Shown here: positions 7,200 to 13,982 of the stretch, piece after piece
How the letters are laid out: every line of letters starts with the position of its first letter
Position numbering within the stretch: position 1 is the stretch's first letter
IMG/VR virus record: IMGVR_UViG_3300046777_002572
Coordinates: 1 to 35,938 of that record
Origin: a virus
DNA: 35,938 bases
Strand: one strand, 5' to 3'
Notes under the pieces: generated by a model
The model's input: the letters and a program-made list of their open reading frames with translations, nothing else
Database searches by the model: none
Told to the model about the DNA's origin: nothing
Made by a program: the position numbers and the translations under genes

Positions 7200-7601
7200 T
7201 TAACTATTTAGACGTATTTTTCCAAAAGGAACTTCTACTAGATCTGGTATTTCTTCCGCATAAACCTCATATAAACCACCGGCAACTTCTTCCCAAGTGT
7301 ATTGGCGAGATTCTCCCCAATGAAAATTGACGCCTTTAAATCCCCAATCATAAATTTCGGTCACAGCAACGAGAGGATTTTGATCATAAGTGATGTTTGG
7401 TGTTTTGGGGAGGTAAACAAATGTATAATATTTTCCAACTCTTGGACCCTTCTTAGTCTCTGTCAAGACATTCATAATTTCTAGCATTAGATCATCGGGG
7501 TCTTCATCTCCCTGCAGATTATCAATTACAGATCTAACTCTGCTATTTTTATCGTCAGTTGGATTTTTTCCTTTTCTTTGTCTAAGAGTTTTTCTTGGCA
7601 T
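7200..7601 (-). CDS. Probable virion-associated protein (133 aa), unrecognised
   Basis: I do not recognise a named T4 homologue. The protein starts with a basic MPRKTLRQRKGK stretch, has an acidic helical segment (residues 30-50), and then a folded C-terminal part rich in aromatic residues, with GKYYTFVYLPKTP and YDWGFKGVNFHWG. It lies on the minus strand 15 bases before gp48 and contains gp48's late promoter in its last codons. Position alone suggests a structural or assembly role. No obvious sigma-70 promoter was found for it on the minus strand, so it may be read through from the gp4 side. Confidence 0.7.
   Translation of the reverse strand: MPRKTLRQRKGKNPTDDKNSRVRSVIDNLQGDEDPDDLMLEIMNVLTETKKGPRVGKYYTFVYLPKTPNITYDQNPLVAVTEIYDWGFKGVNFHWGESRQYTWEEVAGGLYEVYAEEIPDLVEVPFGKIRLNS
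7205..7211 (-). promoter_or_regulatory. Late promoter motif CTAAATA for gp48-gp53
   Basis: On the minus strand CTAAATA reads from 7211 to 7205, inside the end of the preceding gene and 21 bases before the gp48 ATG. The same heptamer occurs twice between gp4 and gp54, which supports it as a real phage late element. Confidence 0.5.
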
Positions 7602-7604
7602 TAC

Positions 7605-7633
7605 TTGATACCTAACTCATTTTCTGATATAAT
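7605..7633 (+). promoter_or_regulatory. Sigma-70-like promoter of the embedded oxygenase gene
   Basis: TTGATA (7605-7610) and TATAAT (7628-7633) are separated by 17 bp. The predicted start near 7640 leaves a leader of about 22 bases before the ATG at 7662. This gives an early-type promoter to a gene surrounded by late structural genes on the other strand. Confidence 0.7.
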
Positions 7634-7661
7634 TGTCTATTGTTAAAAGATCATCTATATT

Positions 7662-8282
7662 ATGTATCATACTATTGATAAAAAGATAGAGACAATTTTT
7701 CCCACAGTCGTAGTTGGATATAAAAATAAAAATCATTTGGAGATGAATTCAAAAATACTTGATCTTTTAGAAGAAGAAATCTTTGATATTTCATTTGATG
7801 GTATTTGTCCGGATCAAACTAGAAACAATCATCTAGAAAAAGTAGAAAAATATTCAGATTTTTTTGACTGGATTCAAATATGTTTGGATGACTATAAAAA
7901 TTATTTTAATTTGCAGACAGAAAAACTAAAGGTTTCACTTTCTTGGGTAAATAGGTCAATATCAACCTCAGAACATAGAGTTCATTGTCATCCAAACTCT
8001 TTTATTTCTGGAATTTATTATTTGAATAGTAAACCAGCGCCTACTTATTTTCATTCACCAGTAACTTCTAAAAGAACAGGTATTGTTGTACTCAGTGATT
8101 CAATTTTGGATTCAAATATTTGGCAACATCCAGCAAATGCAGGTGAATTGATTTTATTTCCATCTTGGTTGGAGCATAATACATTTCCTCAATCATTTGA
8201 GGGATATCGTTATACAATAAGTATTAATGTTATGCCAGTCGGTGTAACAAATCAAGGAATTAATATAGAAAATATTTACTAA
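7662..8282 (+). CDS. 2OG-Fe(II) oxygenase superfamily protein
   Basis: This is a double-stranded beta-helix oxygenase of the putative 2OG-Fe(II) type related to PF13759/TIGR02466. The segment HCHPNSFISGIYYLN carries His108-x-His110 at the metal site, GELILFPSWLEHNTFP supplies the distal His172, and Arg183 in GYRYTISINV is placed to bind 2-oxoglutarate. The length of 206 aa is normal. The substrate is unknown; related cyanophage enzymes are only predicted. The gene is transcribed opposite to its neighbours gp4 and the 7200-7601 gene and has its own sigma-70-like promoter, so it behaves as an inserted cargo gene. Confidence 0.85.
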   Translation: MYHTIDKKIETIFPTVVVGYKNKNHLEMNSKILDLLEEEIFDISFDGICPDQTRNNHLEKVEKYSDFFDWIQICLDDYKNYFNLQTEKLKVSLSWVNRSISTSEHRVHCHPNSFISGIYYLNSKPAPTYFHSPVTSKRTGIVVLSDSILDSNIWQHPANAGELILFPSWLEHNTFPQSFEGYRYTISINVMPVGVTNQGINIENIY

Positions 8283-8286
8283 ATCC

Positions 8287-8724
8287 CTATTTAATTCCTA
8301 ATTCGTCTTCTGTAAATACTCTAAATTCCCACATTCTATCTTTGCAAAATTCTTCTGCTGCTTTCCATTTTGCTTGATTTTTGGCATATTCATATGCCTC
8401 ATAAATGTATCCTTTAGTTTGTCTTTTTGGTTTTGGTGGTGGCAAAGTTTGTCTTTTGGGTTTAATTTCAATAATATATTTTTTTATTTGACCATTACTT
8501 TCTTTTACTTTAATGTAAAAATCGGGAAAGTATCTATGAATTTTACGATCAATTGGTGAACGATATGGAAGTGCAATTTCTTCAGAACCCCATTCTAGAA
8601 TATTTTCATTCAAATCACAATAAACCATAAATTTTCTTTCCCAGAGAGACCTATAAACAATATTTGTCACGTCTCCTCTATATTTTTGTGGATATGAAGG
8701 TTGATATTTTCCCTTATACGACAT
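8287..8724 (-). CDS. 4: gp4 head completion protein (nuclease fold)
   Basis: T4 gp4 (also called 50/4) completes DNA-filled heads before tail joining. The match to T4 gp4 is clear from memory: a GKYxP N-terminus, KYRGD, then YRSLWE, an ILEWGSEE segment, RYFPDFYI, EIKPK and a C-terminal WKAAEEF...FRVFTEDEL. The PD-(D/E)XK-like residues Asp68, Glu86 and Lys88 are intact, suggesting endonuclease chemistry. The length of 145 aa is near T4's 150. Its ATG faces the gp54 gene across a 35-base gap that holds two opposed late promoter motifs. Confidence 0.93.
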   Translation of the reverse strand: MSYKGKYQPSYPQKYRGDVTNIVYRSLWERKFMVYCDLNENILEWGSEEIALPYRSPIDRKIHRYFPDFYIKVKESNGQIKKYIIEIKPKRQTLPPPKPKRQTKGYIYEAYEYAKNQAKWKAAEEFCKDRMWEFRVFTEDELGIK

Positions 8725-8731
8725 CTAAATA
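8725..8731 (+). promoter_or_regulatory. Late promoter motif CTAAATA for gp54
   Basis: CTAAATA on the + strand begins one base after the gp4 start codon and lies 28 bases before the gp54 ATG, suitable for a late -10 element. It is paired with an opposed copy at 8753-8759. Confidence 0.55.
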
Positions 8732-8752
8732 TTTAATAATTCAAAGTAGAAG

Positions 8753-8759
8753 TATTTAG
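8753..8759 (-). promoter_or_regulatory. Late promoter motif CTAAATA for gp4
   Basis: Minus-strand CTAAATA (8759 to 8753) abuts the gp54 ATG and lies 28 bases before the gp4 start codon. With the + strand copy it makes a nearly symmetric back-to-back late promoter pair in a 35-base intergenic gap. Confidence 0.55.
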
Positions 8760-9569
8760 ATGGCCTTCGAGCAAACGACATCTGATATATTGATGAATGA
8801 TGCCAGAGAAATTTTTGGTAAATTGGCAACAACAAATCAATATCAGGTGTTTCTCGGACCTTTTAATGGTAAGTTCATTGCAGAAATGTCTCAATGGGGT
8901 GGTCAAGGTCTTAGAGAAAGTAGGATATACGCAGGTAATAAACTAGGATTACTTTGTACTGATGCATCAATTCCAGCATCAACTTATGCAACAGCCGAAG
9001 TGAAGGATAATTATATGGGTATTCCACAAGAGTTTGCTCATACAAGATTGTATACTGACATCGACTTCACTTTTTATATTGATAAAGAATATCATCTTTT
9101 GAGTTTTTTTGAATTTTGGATGAACTATGTTGGAGGAGCATCTGAGTTGGCTGCTTCTTCTTCAATTTCTCATAACGTTTATAGAAGATTTGCATGGCCA
9201 GATGACTATAAAACCGATAATGTTTTTATTCAAAAATTTGAAAGAGATTATAACAGACCAAGATCTAGAAAAATACAATATCAGTTGATTAATGCCTTTC
9301 CAAAATCAGTTACTTCTATTCCAATTTCTTATGGTCCCGCAGATCTATTGAAGATAACTGTCACAATGAATTATGATAGATATTTGGTTACGAGTTGGAT
9401 AAATCCAGTGGATGAGAGTTCTAATAATTCTCAAACTCAACAACCTCCAGCGACTTCTTCGGGAACACAAGCAGTAAAAAATAAACCAATTTCTCCTACT
9501 CTTCGTCGCCAAAATCCAGCTCTTACAGAGAAGCAACTTCAGGATTTAGCGAACACCGGATTGAGGTAA
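8760..9569 (+). CDS. 54: gp54 baseplate tail tube initiator
   Basis: gp54 binds gp48 on the hub and provides the first ring for the tail tube (a gp19-like fold). The sequence has a tube-family pattern: 'LLCTDASIPASTYATAEV' near residues 65-80, then 'IPQEFAHTRLYTDIDFTFYID', and a late 'YGPADLLKITVTMNYDRYLV' segment before a Gln/Ser/Thr-rich flexible tail. The length is 269 aa (T4: 320). Its position beside gp4 and upstream of gp26 fits a rearranged T4 baseplate operon. The assignment to gp54 rather than another tube-like protein is by context and pattern. Confidence 0.8.
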   Translation: MAFEQTTSDILMNDAREIFGKLATTNQYQVFLGPFNGKFIAEMSQWGGQGLRESRIYAGNKLGLLCTDASIPASTYATAEVKDNYMGIPQEFAHTRLYTDIDFTFYIDKEYHLLSFFEFWMNYVGGASELAASSSISHNVYRRFAWPDDYKTDNVFIQKFERDYNRPRSRKIQYQLINAFPKSVTSIPISYGPADLLKITVTMNYDRYLVTSWINPVDESSNNSQTQQPPATSSGTQAVKNKPISPTLRRQNPALTEKQLQDLANTGLR

Positions 9570-9575
9570 TAAATA
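9568..9575 (+). promoter_or_regulatory. Late promoter motif AATAAATA for gp26
   Basis: It overlaps the gp54 stop codon (TAATAAATA) and lies 27 bases before the gp26 ATG. The spacing is equivalent to that at gp54 and gp4. Confidence 0.5.
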
Positions 9576-9602
9576 ATTACAACTGAAGTTTTATAGGTCA
9601 TT

Positions 9603-10325
9603 ATGCCTTTACCAAAAATTAATACTCCAACATATGAGTTGGAATTGCCTTCTACTGGGAAAAAAATTAGATATCGTCCTTTCCTAGTAAGAGAAGAAAA
9701 AATTCTTTTAATTGCTCTTGAATCTGAGGATACAAAGCAAATTTCAGGTGCAATTGTTCAAATTTTATCAGATTGTATTTTAACTAAAACTGTAAAAGTA
9801 TCTGAACTTTCAACATTTGACATTGAATATCTGTTCCTCAATGTTCGTGCCAAATCAGTCGGTGAAACTGTTGAGGTAAATGTAACTTGTCCTGATGATA
9901 ATGAGACAAGAGTTAAAATGGAAATTGCCATTGATGATATTAAAGTTCAAAAAGATCCTGCACATACTAATACTATTAAATTAGATGAGAATCTTTCTAT
10001 GAAACTTCGATATCCTTCTCTTGAACAATTTGTTGAAAATAATTTTGAAGTCAACGAAGAAAACACAGATGTAGATAAGTCACTTTCTTTAATTATTTCT
10101 TGTATTGATACAGTTTATGATCAAGAAGAATCTTGGAGTGCTGCTGATTGTTCAAAGAAAGAACTAGAGGAATTTGTGGAGCAAATGAATACGAAGCAGT
10201 TTAAGGAAATTGAAAATTTCTTTACAACAATGCCTAAACTTTCTCATACAATCAAAGTTAAAAATCCAAATACAAAGGTTGAAAGTGATGTTGTTTTGGA
10301 GGGTCTAGCAAGTTTTTTCATCTAG
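9603..10325 (+). CDS. 26: gp26 baseplate hub protein / tail assembly chaperone-like
   Basis: The protein belongs to the T4 baseplate family (PF12322-like): an N-terminal beta region 'TYELELPSTGKKIRYRPF', then 'YLFLNVRAKSVGETVEVNVTCPDD', then an acidic helical C-terminus. T4 gp26 (208 aa) is an assembly protein of the central hub; here 240 aa. The last codons are GCA AGT TTT TTC ATC TAG, which contain a T TTT TTC slippery heptamer six bases before the stop. The following small ORF lies in the -1 frame with no stop between, so a minor gp26-gp51 fusion is possible. Confidence 0.88.
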   Translation: MPLPKINTPTYELELPSTGKKIRYRPFLVREEKILLIALESEDTKQISGAIVQILSDCILTKTVKVSELSTFDIEYLFLNVRAKSVGETVEVNVTCPDDNETRVKMEIAIDDIKVQKDPAHTNTIKLDENLSMKLRYPSLEQFVENNFEVNEENTDVDKSLSLIISCIDTVYDQEESWSAADCSKKELEEFVEQMNTKQFKEIENFFTTMPKLSHTIKVKNPNTKVESDVVLEGLASFFI

Positions 10326-10338
10326 GTATGGCTCATAC
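10313..10338 (+). other. Candidate programmed -1 ribosomal frameshift site
   Basis: The heptamer T TTT TTC (10313-10319) fits X XXY YYZ in the gp26 reading frame. After a -1 slip the ribosome reads CAT CTA GGT ATG, entering the gp51-like frame with no stop. Six bases downstream a small hairpin GTATG-GCT-CATAC (326-338) could act as stimulator. The organisation matches the G/GT frameshift in tail assembly chaperone genes just upstream of the tape measure gene. Confidence 0.6.
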
Positions 10339-10507
10339 TAGCCTTGAGTCATACTACGAGATTAATTTTGCCCTCATGCAGCACCATAAATATTCATTGA
10401 CAGAGATTGAAAATATGATGCCTTGGGAACGTGAAATTTACATTGGTCTGCTTCAAAATTATATCGAAGAAGAAAACTTAAAGGCACAGCAATCTAGTGG
10501 CATTTAA
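10328..10507 (+). CDS. gp51-like small hub assembly protein (59 aa), possibly made as gp26 fusion
   Basis: This 59-codon frame holds a compact helical protein: YSLTEIENMMPWEREIYIGL followed by an acidic Glu-rich tail. The 'W-E-R-E-x-Y' pattern resembles the C-terminal (T) part of tail assembly chaperones. By position, after gp26 and before the tape-measure-like genes, it corresponds to T4 gene 51, although it is much shorter. The ATG at 10328 has no good Shine-Dalgarno sequence and is only two bases after the gp26 stop, so it is expressed either by coupling or by -1 frameshifting from gp26. Its end overlaps the next gene by 11 bases. Confidence 0.7.
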   Translation: MAHTSLESYYEINFALMQHHKYSLTEIENMMPWEREIYIGLLQNYIEEENLKAQQSSGI

Positions 10508-12317
10508 CGATCAAATCTATAGAGCACCATCATTACCAAAGATGAACCGAAGAAATATTTCTTCTTCGGTAATGAGTGGTGCGGAGATTGCATCTACTCC
10601 TAGATTAAAAAGATCTACGTTTAGCTTTCTTGGTGGAGAGAGGCGTGGTGGGGTAGGATCTAACTTAAAAATGGAAGGTGCAAGTGTAGATATTCAGTTG
10701 CAAGAAACAAATAGAATTCTGGTAGAAATACAAAAACAATTATCTCTTGATTTTGCAAATAGAATTGTTGAAAAAAGACAAGCAATTCGAGCATCAAAAA
10801 CTAAGTTATATGCCGAAAGAGCAGGGGCAAAAGAGAAAGCTGTTGAATCTGTAAGAAGTTTTGGGTCGGGAATTTTAAAGACATTTGATGTTATTGCTGC
10901 TCCAGCAAAAAGCATCTTTCAAAAAATATTAGATTTTTTTAGTATTATTGTAAGTGGATTGCTTATCAATAATGCTTTTAGGTGGTTAGAAAATCCTGCA
11001 AACAGACAAAAAATTGATAAATTCTTTAAATTTGTTGCAAAACATTGGAAAGAACTACTTGCACTTTATGGTGCATATAAAGTATTAAAGATTGTTGGTG
11101 CTTTAAAGAGAATAGCAGATCTCTTTAAACGTCCACCAAGATGGCCAAGAGGGGGTGGTGGAGGAGGTGGACCACAAAAACCTGGTCCTAAAGGTCCTCA
11201 ACCAAATGATCCTTGTGCGGGAGTTTTAAAGTGTGGAGGATCAATATTAAAGGTTATTAAAGATAATGCATCTGCGATTGCCCTTATCCTTGCAAGTTTC
11301 CTTGGAGAGTATTTTTTACCTAAAGGGAAGCCTACCCTTGCCAAACCAACAGGATTAAAACCTGGTGAATTGGATACTGCAAAAGGAACTTCTAGATCTG
11401 CGGTAAATGCAGCTTTAATGAGTGCAAGACCTGATTTATTTGGTCCTGATGCTGGCATGACACCAGAAGAGAAATTATTTGATAAGATGAATTTACCTCG
11501 TTGGTTGGCACCAGTTGTAGAAAGCTTAGTAAGTGCTGCTATGATGCGAAGGGGTATGATGAGAACTTCATTCCTTCGTGGAAATCCAAATCAATATCCA
11601 GGGGGAATAGGTCCTTTTCAACCACCAACAAATAGAACTAGACCAACAAAAAAAGGTAATACAAGATTATCTTCATTTTCCATAAGAGATATTCTGGGTC
11701 GTGCTTCACAACCTGGTGGATTTGAGATAACAAATATTCAAGGAAAATCTTTAGGTGGAACGGTAGGTGGAACTGGATCTGGAACTGTTGATAGTGTTCC
11801 AGCAATGCTTGCGCCTGGTGAGGAAGTTATTCGTGCATCAGCAGCAATGCTGTTTAGACCACTTCTTAAAGACATTAATAATAATGCTGGTAGAATGTGG
11901 AATACATTTACTTCTGCCGTATCGAATTTGATTACATCAAATTCTGATATGAGATCTTCATTAACAATTCTTGCATCTCAATTGTCAGATTTTAAAAAAC
12001 AATTGGATCAATTTGTTAATGATGAAAAGATTAAAAAAACCAAAAATATTAAAAATGGTAGTATTGAAAATCACAGAACAAGTAGACCAGTTTCTCCTGA
12101 ACTTGTCTTACATTCAGATATTAAGAATCCACCAAAAAGAAGTGCAAAATCAGCATTTATTCCAATAAATCTTCCTACTCAGTCTTTACCTCCTTCCGGT
12201 ATACCAAAATATGATTCTGCCGGAGAAACGATGACAGAAGCACCAGAAATTTCTAGTATTAATATTGCAAATCCATATATGAAAATCGTACCAGAAATGT
12301 TAGGGATTTTTGTATAA
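10497..12317 (+). CDS. Large tail structural protein, tape-measure-like (606 aa)
   Basis: The protein has an N-terminal coiled-coil region (about residues 65-125), a hydrophobic stretch containing GLLINN (154-159) and further amphipathic helices to about 205, a Gly/Pro-rich linker, then a central-to-late segment DSVPAMLAPGEEVIRAS (432-448) that is a familiar motif of phage tape measure proteins. It starts with a GTG overlapping the gp51-like ORF by 11 bases. Its position after gp26-gp51 is that of T4 27-28-29. Residues about 100-160 are paralogous to the N-terminus of the next protein. A tape measure role is inferred from motif and place; other hub roles are possible. Confidence 0.7.
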   Translation: MAFNDQIYRAPSLPKMNRRNISSSVMSGAEIASTPRLKRSTFSFLGGERRGGVGSNLKMEGASVDIQLQETNRILVEIQKQLSLDFANRIVEKRQAIRASKTKLYAERAGAKEKAVESVRSFGSGILKTFDVIAAPAKSIFQKILDFFSIIVSGLLINNAFRWLENPANRQKIDKFFKFVAKHWKELLALYGAYKVLKIVGALKRIADLFKRPPRWPRGGGGGGGPQKPGPKGPQPNDPCAGVLKCGGSILKVIKDNASAIALILASFLGEYFLPKGKPTLAKPTGLKPGELDTAKGTSRSAVNAALMSARPDLFGPDAGMTPEEKLFDKMNLPRWLAPVVESLVSAAMMRRGMMRTSFLRGNPNQYPGGIGPFQPPTNRTRPTKKGNTRLSSFSIRDILGRASQPGGFEITNIQGKSLGGTVGGTGSGTVDSVPAMLAPGEEVIRASAAMLFRPLLKDINNNAGRMWNTFTSAVSNLITSNSDMRSSLTILASQLSDFKKQLDQFVNDEKIKKTKNIKNGSIENHRTSRPVSPELVLHSDIKNPPKRSAKSAFIPINLPTQSLPPSGIPKYDSAGETMTEAPEISSINIANPYMKIVPEMLGIFV

Positions 12318-12320
12318 GAT

Positions 12321-13976
12321 ATGGACTCTCAAATTACACGATTAAGAATCAATTCTACAAACATTAAAAACTCACTTGTTGGGTATAATAAAGAGTTGCG
12401 TAAAATTAGACTTGAAGAAAGTAGAATATCATTTAATACTCAAAAACAAAAACAAGCACAGGAAAAAGAAAAGAAATTAGAATCTGGAATTGGAAAAACT
12501 GTTGAAAGTGTTAAATCTAAAGTTCTTGCAGGACCTCTTGGATTCTTTGATAAATTAAAGGAATTTTTTGGATTAGTTTTTCTTGGTTTATTGATTAATA
12601 ACTTGCCACAAATGATTGCAAAACTTAAAGAATTTTTTGGTAAGAATGCTTGGTTGGTATCTGTAACAAAAATAACTCTGAAACTTATTGGTGATGGGAT
12701 TATGGGAATGATACGACTTGTTGATGAATATCCTTCATCAGTTATGGCTGCAATGGATAATGAACGTAAATATGTTGCTAATGAAATCGATAGAGTTATT
12801 GCTATTGCAGAGGGTGCATATAGTATTTGGAATAATTTTTTGAATGGTGGTAGTAGTTCTTCTGGACCTCTTCCTAAAGGTGCCCCTGTAATGGCACCAA
12901 CTATGCCTGGATCTATGTATCCATCAACAACGCCTTCAGTACCTTCAGCAGGACAATCATCTCCTCCAGGACCAACTGCACCTGCTCCTGATGGCACTCA
13001 AAGATATGCCAAGGGTGGAACTGTCAAATCAAAAGGTCAAAACTCTAAAAAATCGATGATAAGTAGTGGATTTAGAGGAGCATCTCCAACTCCACAAGGT
13101 CAGCAGGCAATTGAAAGTATAGATTCTTTTGAAAATTTTGAGACAGTATCTTTAGCGACAAAAATTAATGCGGAACTTCTTTCGGGTAAAGATGGTGTTA
13201 ATGATACTTTTGCACAAGTTAATAAAGCTTTTGCAGATTTCTTAAATGTAATAAGAGGTGAGAAAAGAGATGGTAAATCACCATCATTAGATCAAATGGA
13301 TCCAGGTACAACTAGACCTGGACAACAAGATCCTTTCAAACCATCAACAGCTGTTGAAGTTTCTGGAGATTATGTTGGAAGAATTGGCAGTACGGGAAGA
13401 TCTAGTGGTCCTCATTTGCATATTGAATGGGGAAATGGGTGGGGAGATCGAGGAAATCGTCCTCTATCAAAGAGTATTTTGAATGGTGTTTTCATTGGTG
13501 GAGTTCCTTTAAGTAAAATGACAAGGGGTGATGGACTAGGTGCTGGTAGAGGTCATAGAGGATTTGATTTTCCAGCAAATTCTGGTACCCCAATTACATT
13601 AGGACCTGGATTAAAATTTGTTGAGTATTCCCCAGGTGATAATGCAGGTTATGGAAATGTTACTATTATTGTTGACGAGAATGGGCAACAATATCTTCTT
13701 GGCCATTTAAGTGGTGGTCCATCACCATCAGTATTGAAAAAATTAAAAGGAAGTCAGAAGAAAAAAGATGTTGTTTCTGAGGGAATGCAACAACTTATAA
13801 GAACACTTGAGAGGAATCCAGAAACATCTTCAATAGGAAGTGAGACTACATATCTTATAACACAAACATTTGAAAAACCAGTCGTTGTTCCAACTCCATA
13901 TCCAGTTACAAAAGTAGTAACTAGATCCAAATCAGATTCGTTTTATGGAAATAGTTCATTCGACGTTCTTTCCTAA
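12321..13976 (+). CDS. Tail protein with circularly permuted M23 peptidase domain (551 aa)
   Basis: The N-terminus is a long Lys/Glu-rich coiled coil (about residues 15-65), then a hydrophobic segment with GLLINN (89-94) shared with the preceding protein, then a Pro/Ser/Thr-rich linker (about 175-240). The C-terminal half carries all LytM/M23 endopeptidase residues but in permuted order: GSTGRSSGPHLHIEW (His365, His367) comes first, followed by GRGHRGFDF (His412, Asp416) and YLLGHLSGG (His462). Inferred zinc ligands are His412, Asp416 and His367. It probably cleaves peptidoglycan peptides during tail penetration, replacing the lysozyme domain of T4 gp5. It starts three bases after the preceding stop. 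Confidence 0.8.
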   Translation: MDSQITRLRINSTNIKNSLVGYNKELRKIRLEESRISFNTQKQKQAQEKEKKLESGIGKTVESVKSKVLAGPLGFFDKLKEFFGLVFLGLLINNLPQMIAKLKEFFGKNAWLVSVTKITLKLIGDGIMGMIRLVDEYPSSVMAAMDNERKYVANEIDRVIAIAEGAYSIWNNFLNGGSSSSGPLPKGAPVMAPTMPGSMYPSTTPSVPSAGQSSPPGPTAPAPDGTQRYAKGGTVKSKGQNSKKSMISSGFRGASPTPQGQQAIESIDSFENFETVSLATKINAELLSGKDGVNDTFAQVNKAFADFLNVIRGEKRDGKSPSLDQMDPGTTRPGQQDPFKPSTAVEVSGDYVGRIGSTGRSSGPHLHIEWGNGWGDRGNRPLSKSILNGVFIGGVPLSKMTRGDGLGAGRGHRGFDFPANSGTPITLGPGLKFVEYSPGDNAGYGNVTIIVDENGQQYLLGHLSGGPSPSVLKKLKGSQKKKDVVSEGMQQLIRTLERNPETSSIGSETTYLITQTFEKPVVVPTPYPVTKVVTRSKSDSFYGNSSFDVLS

Positions 13977-13982
13977 TAAAAA

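Noticed and set aside
10328-10507. Treating the small frame after gp26 as a sequencing frameshift within gp26
   Set aside because: gp26 has a normal length and end, and the small frame has its own protein-like pattern matching the gp51 position. The slippery site gives a better explanation.
12440-12997. A 185-codon minus-strand frame opposite the M23 tail protein
   Set aside because: It lies opposite the coiled-coil and Pro-rich linker codons of a well supported gene. The composition (Gly/Pro/Ser-rich) mirrors the sense strand.
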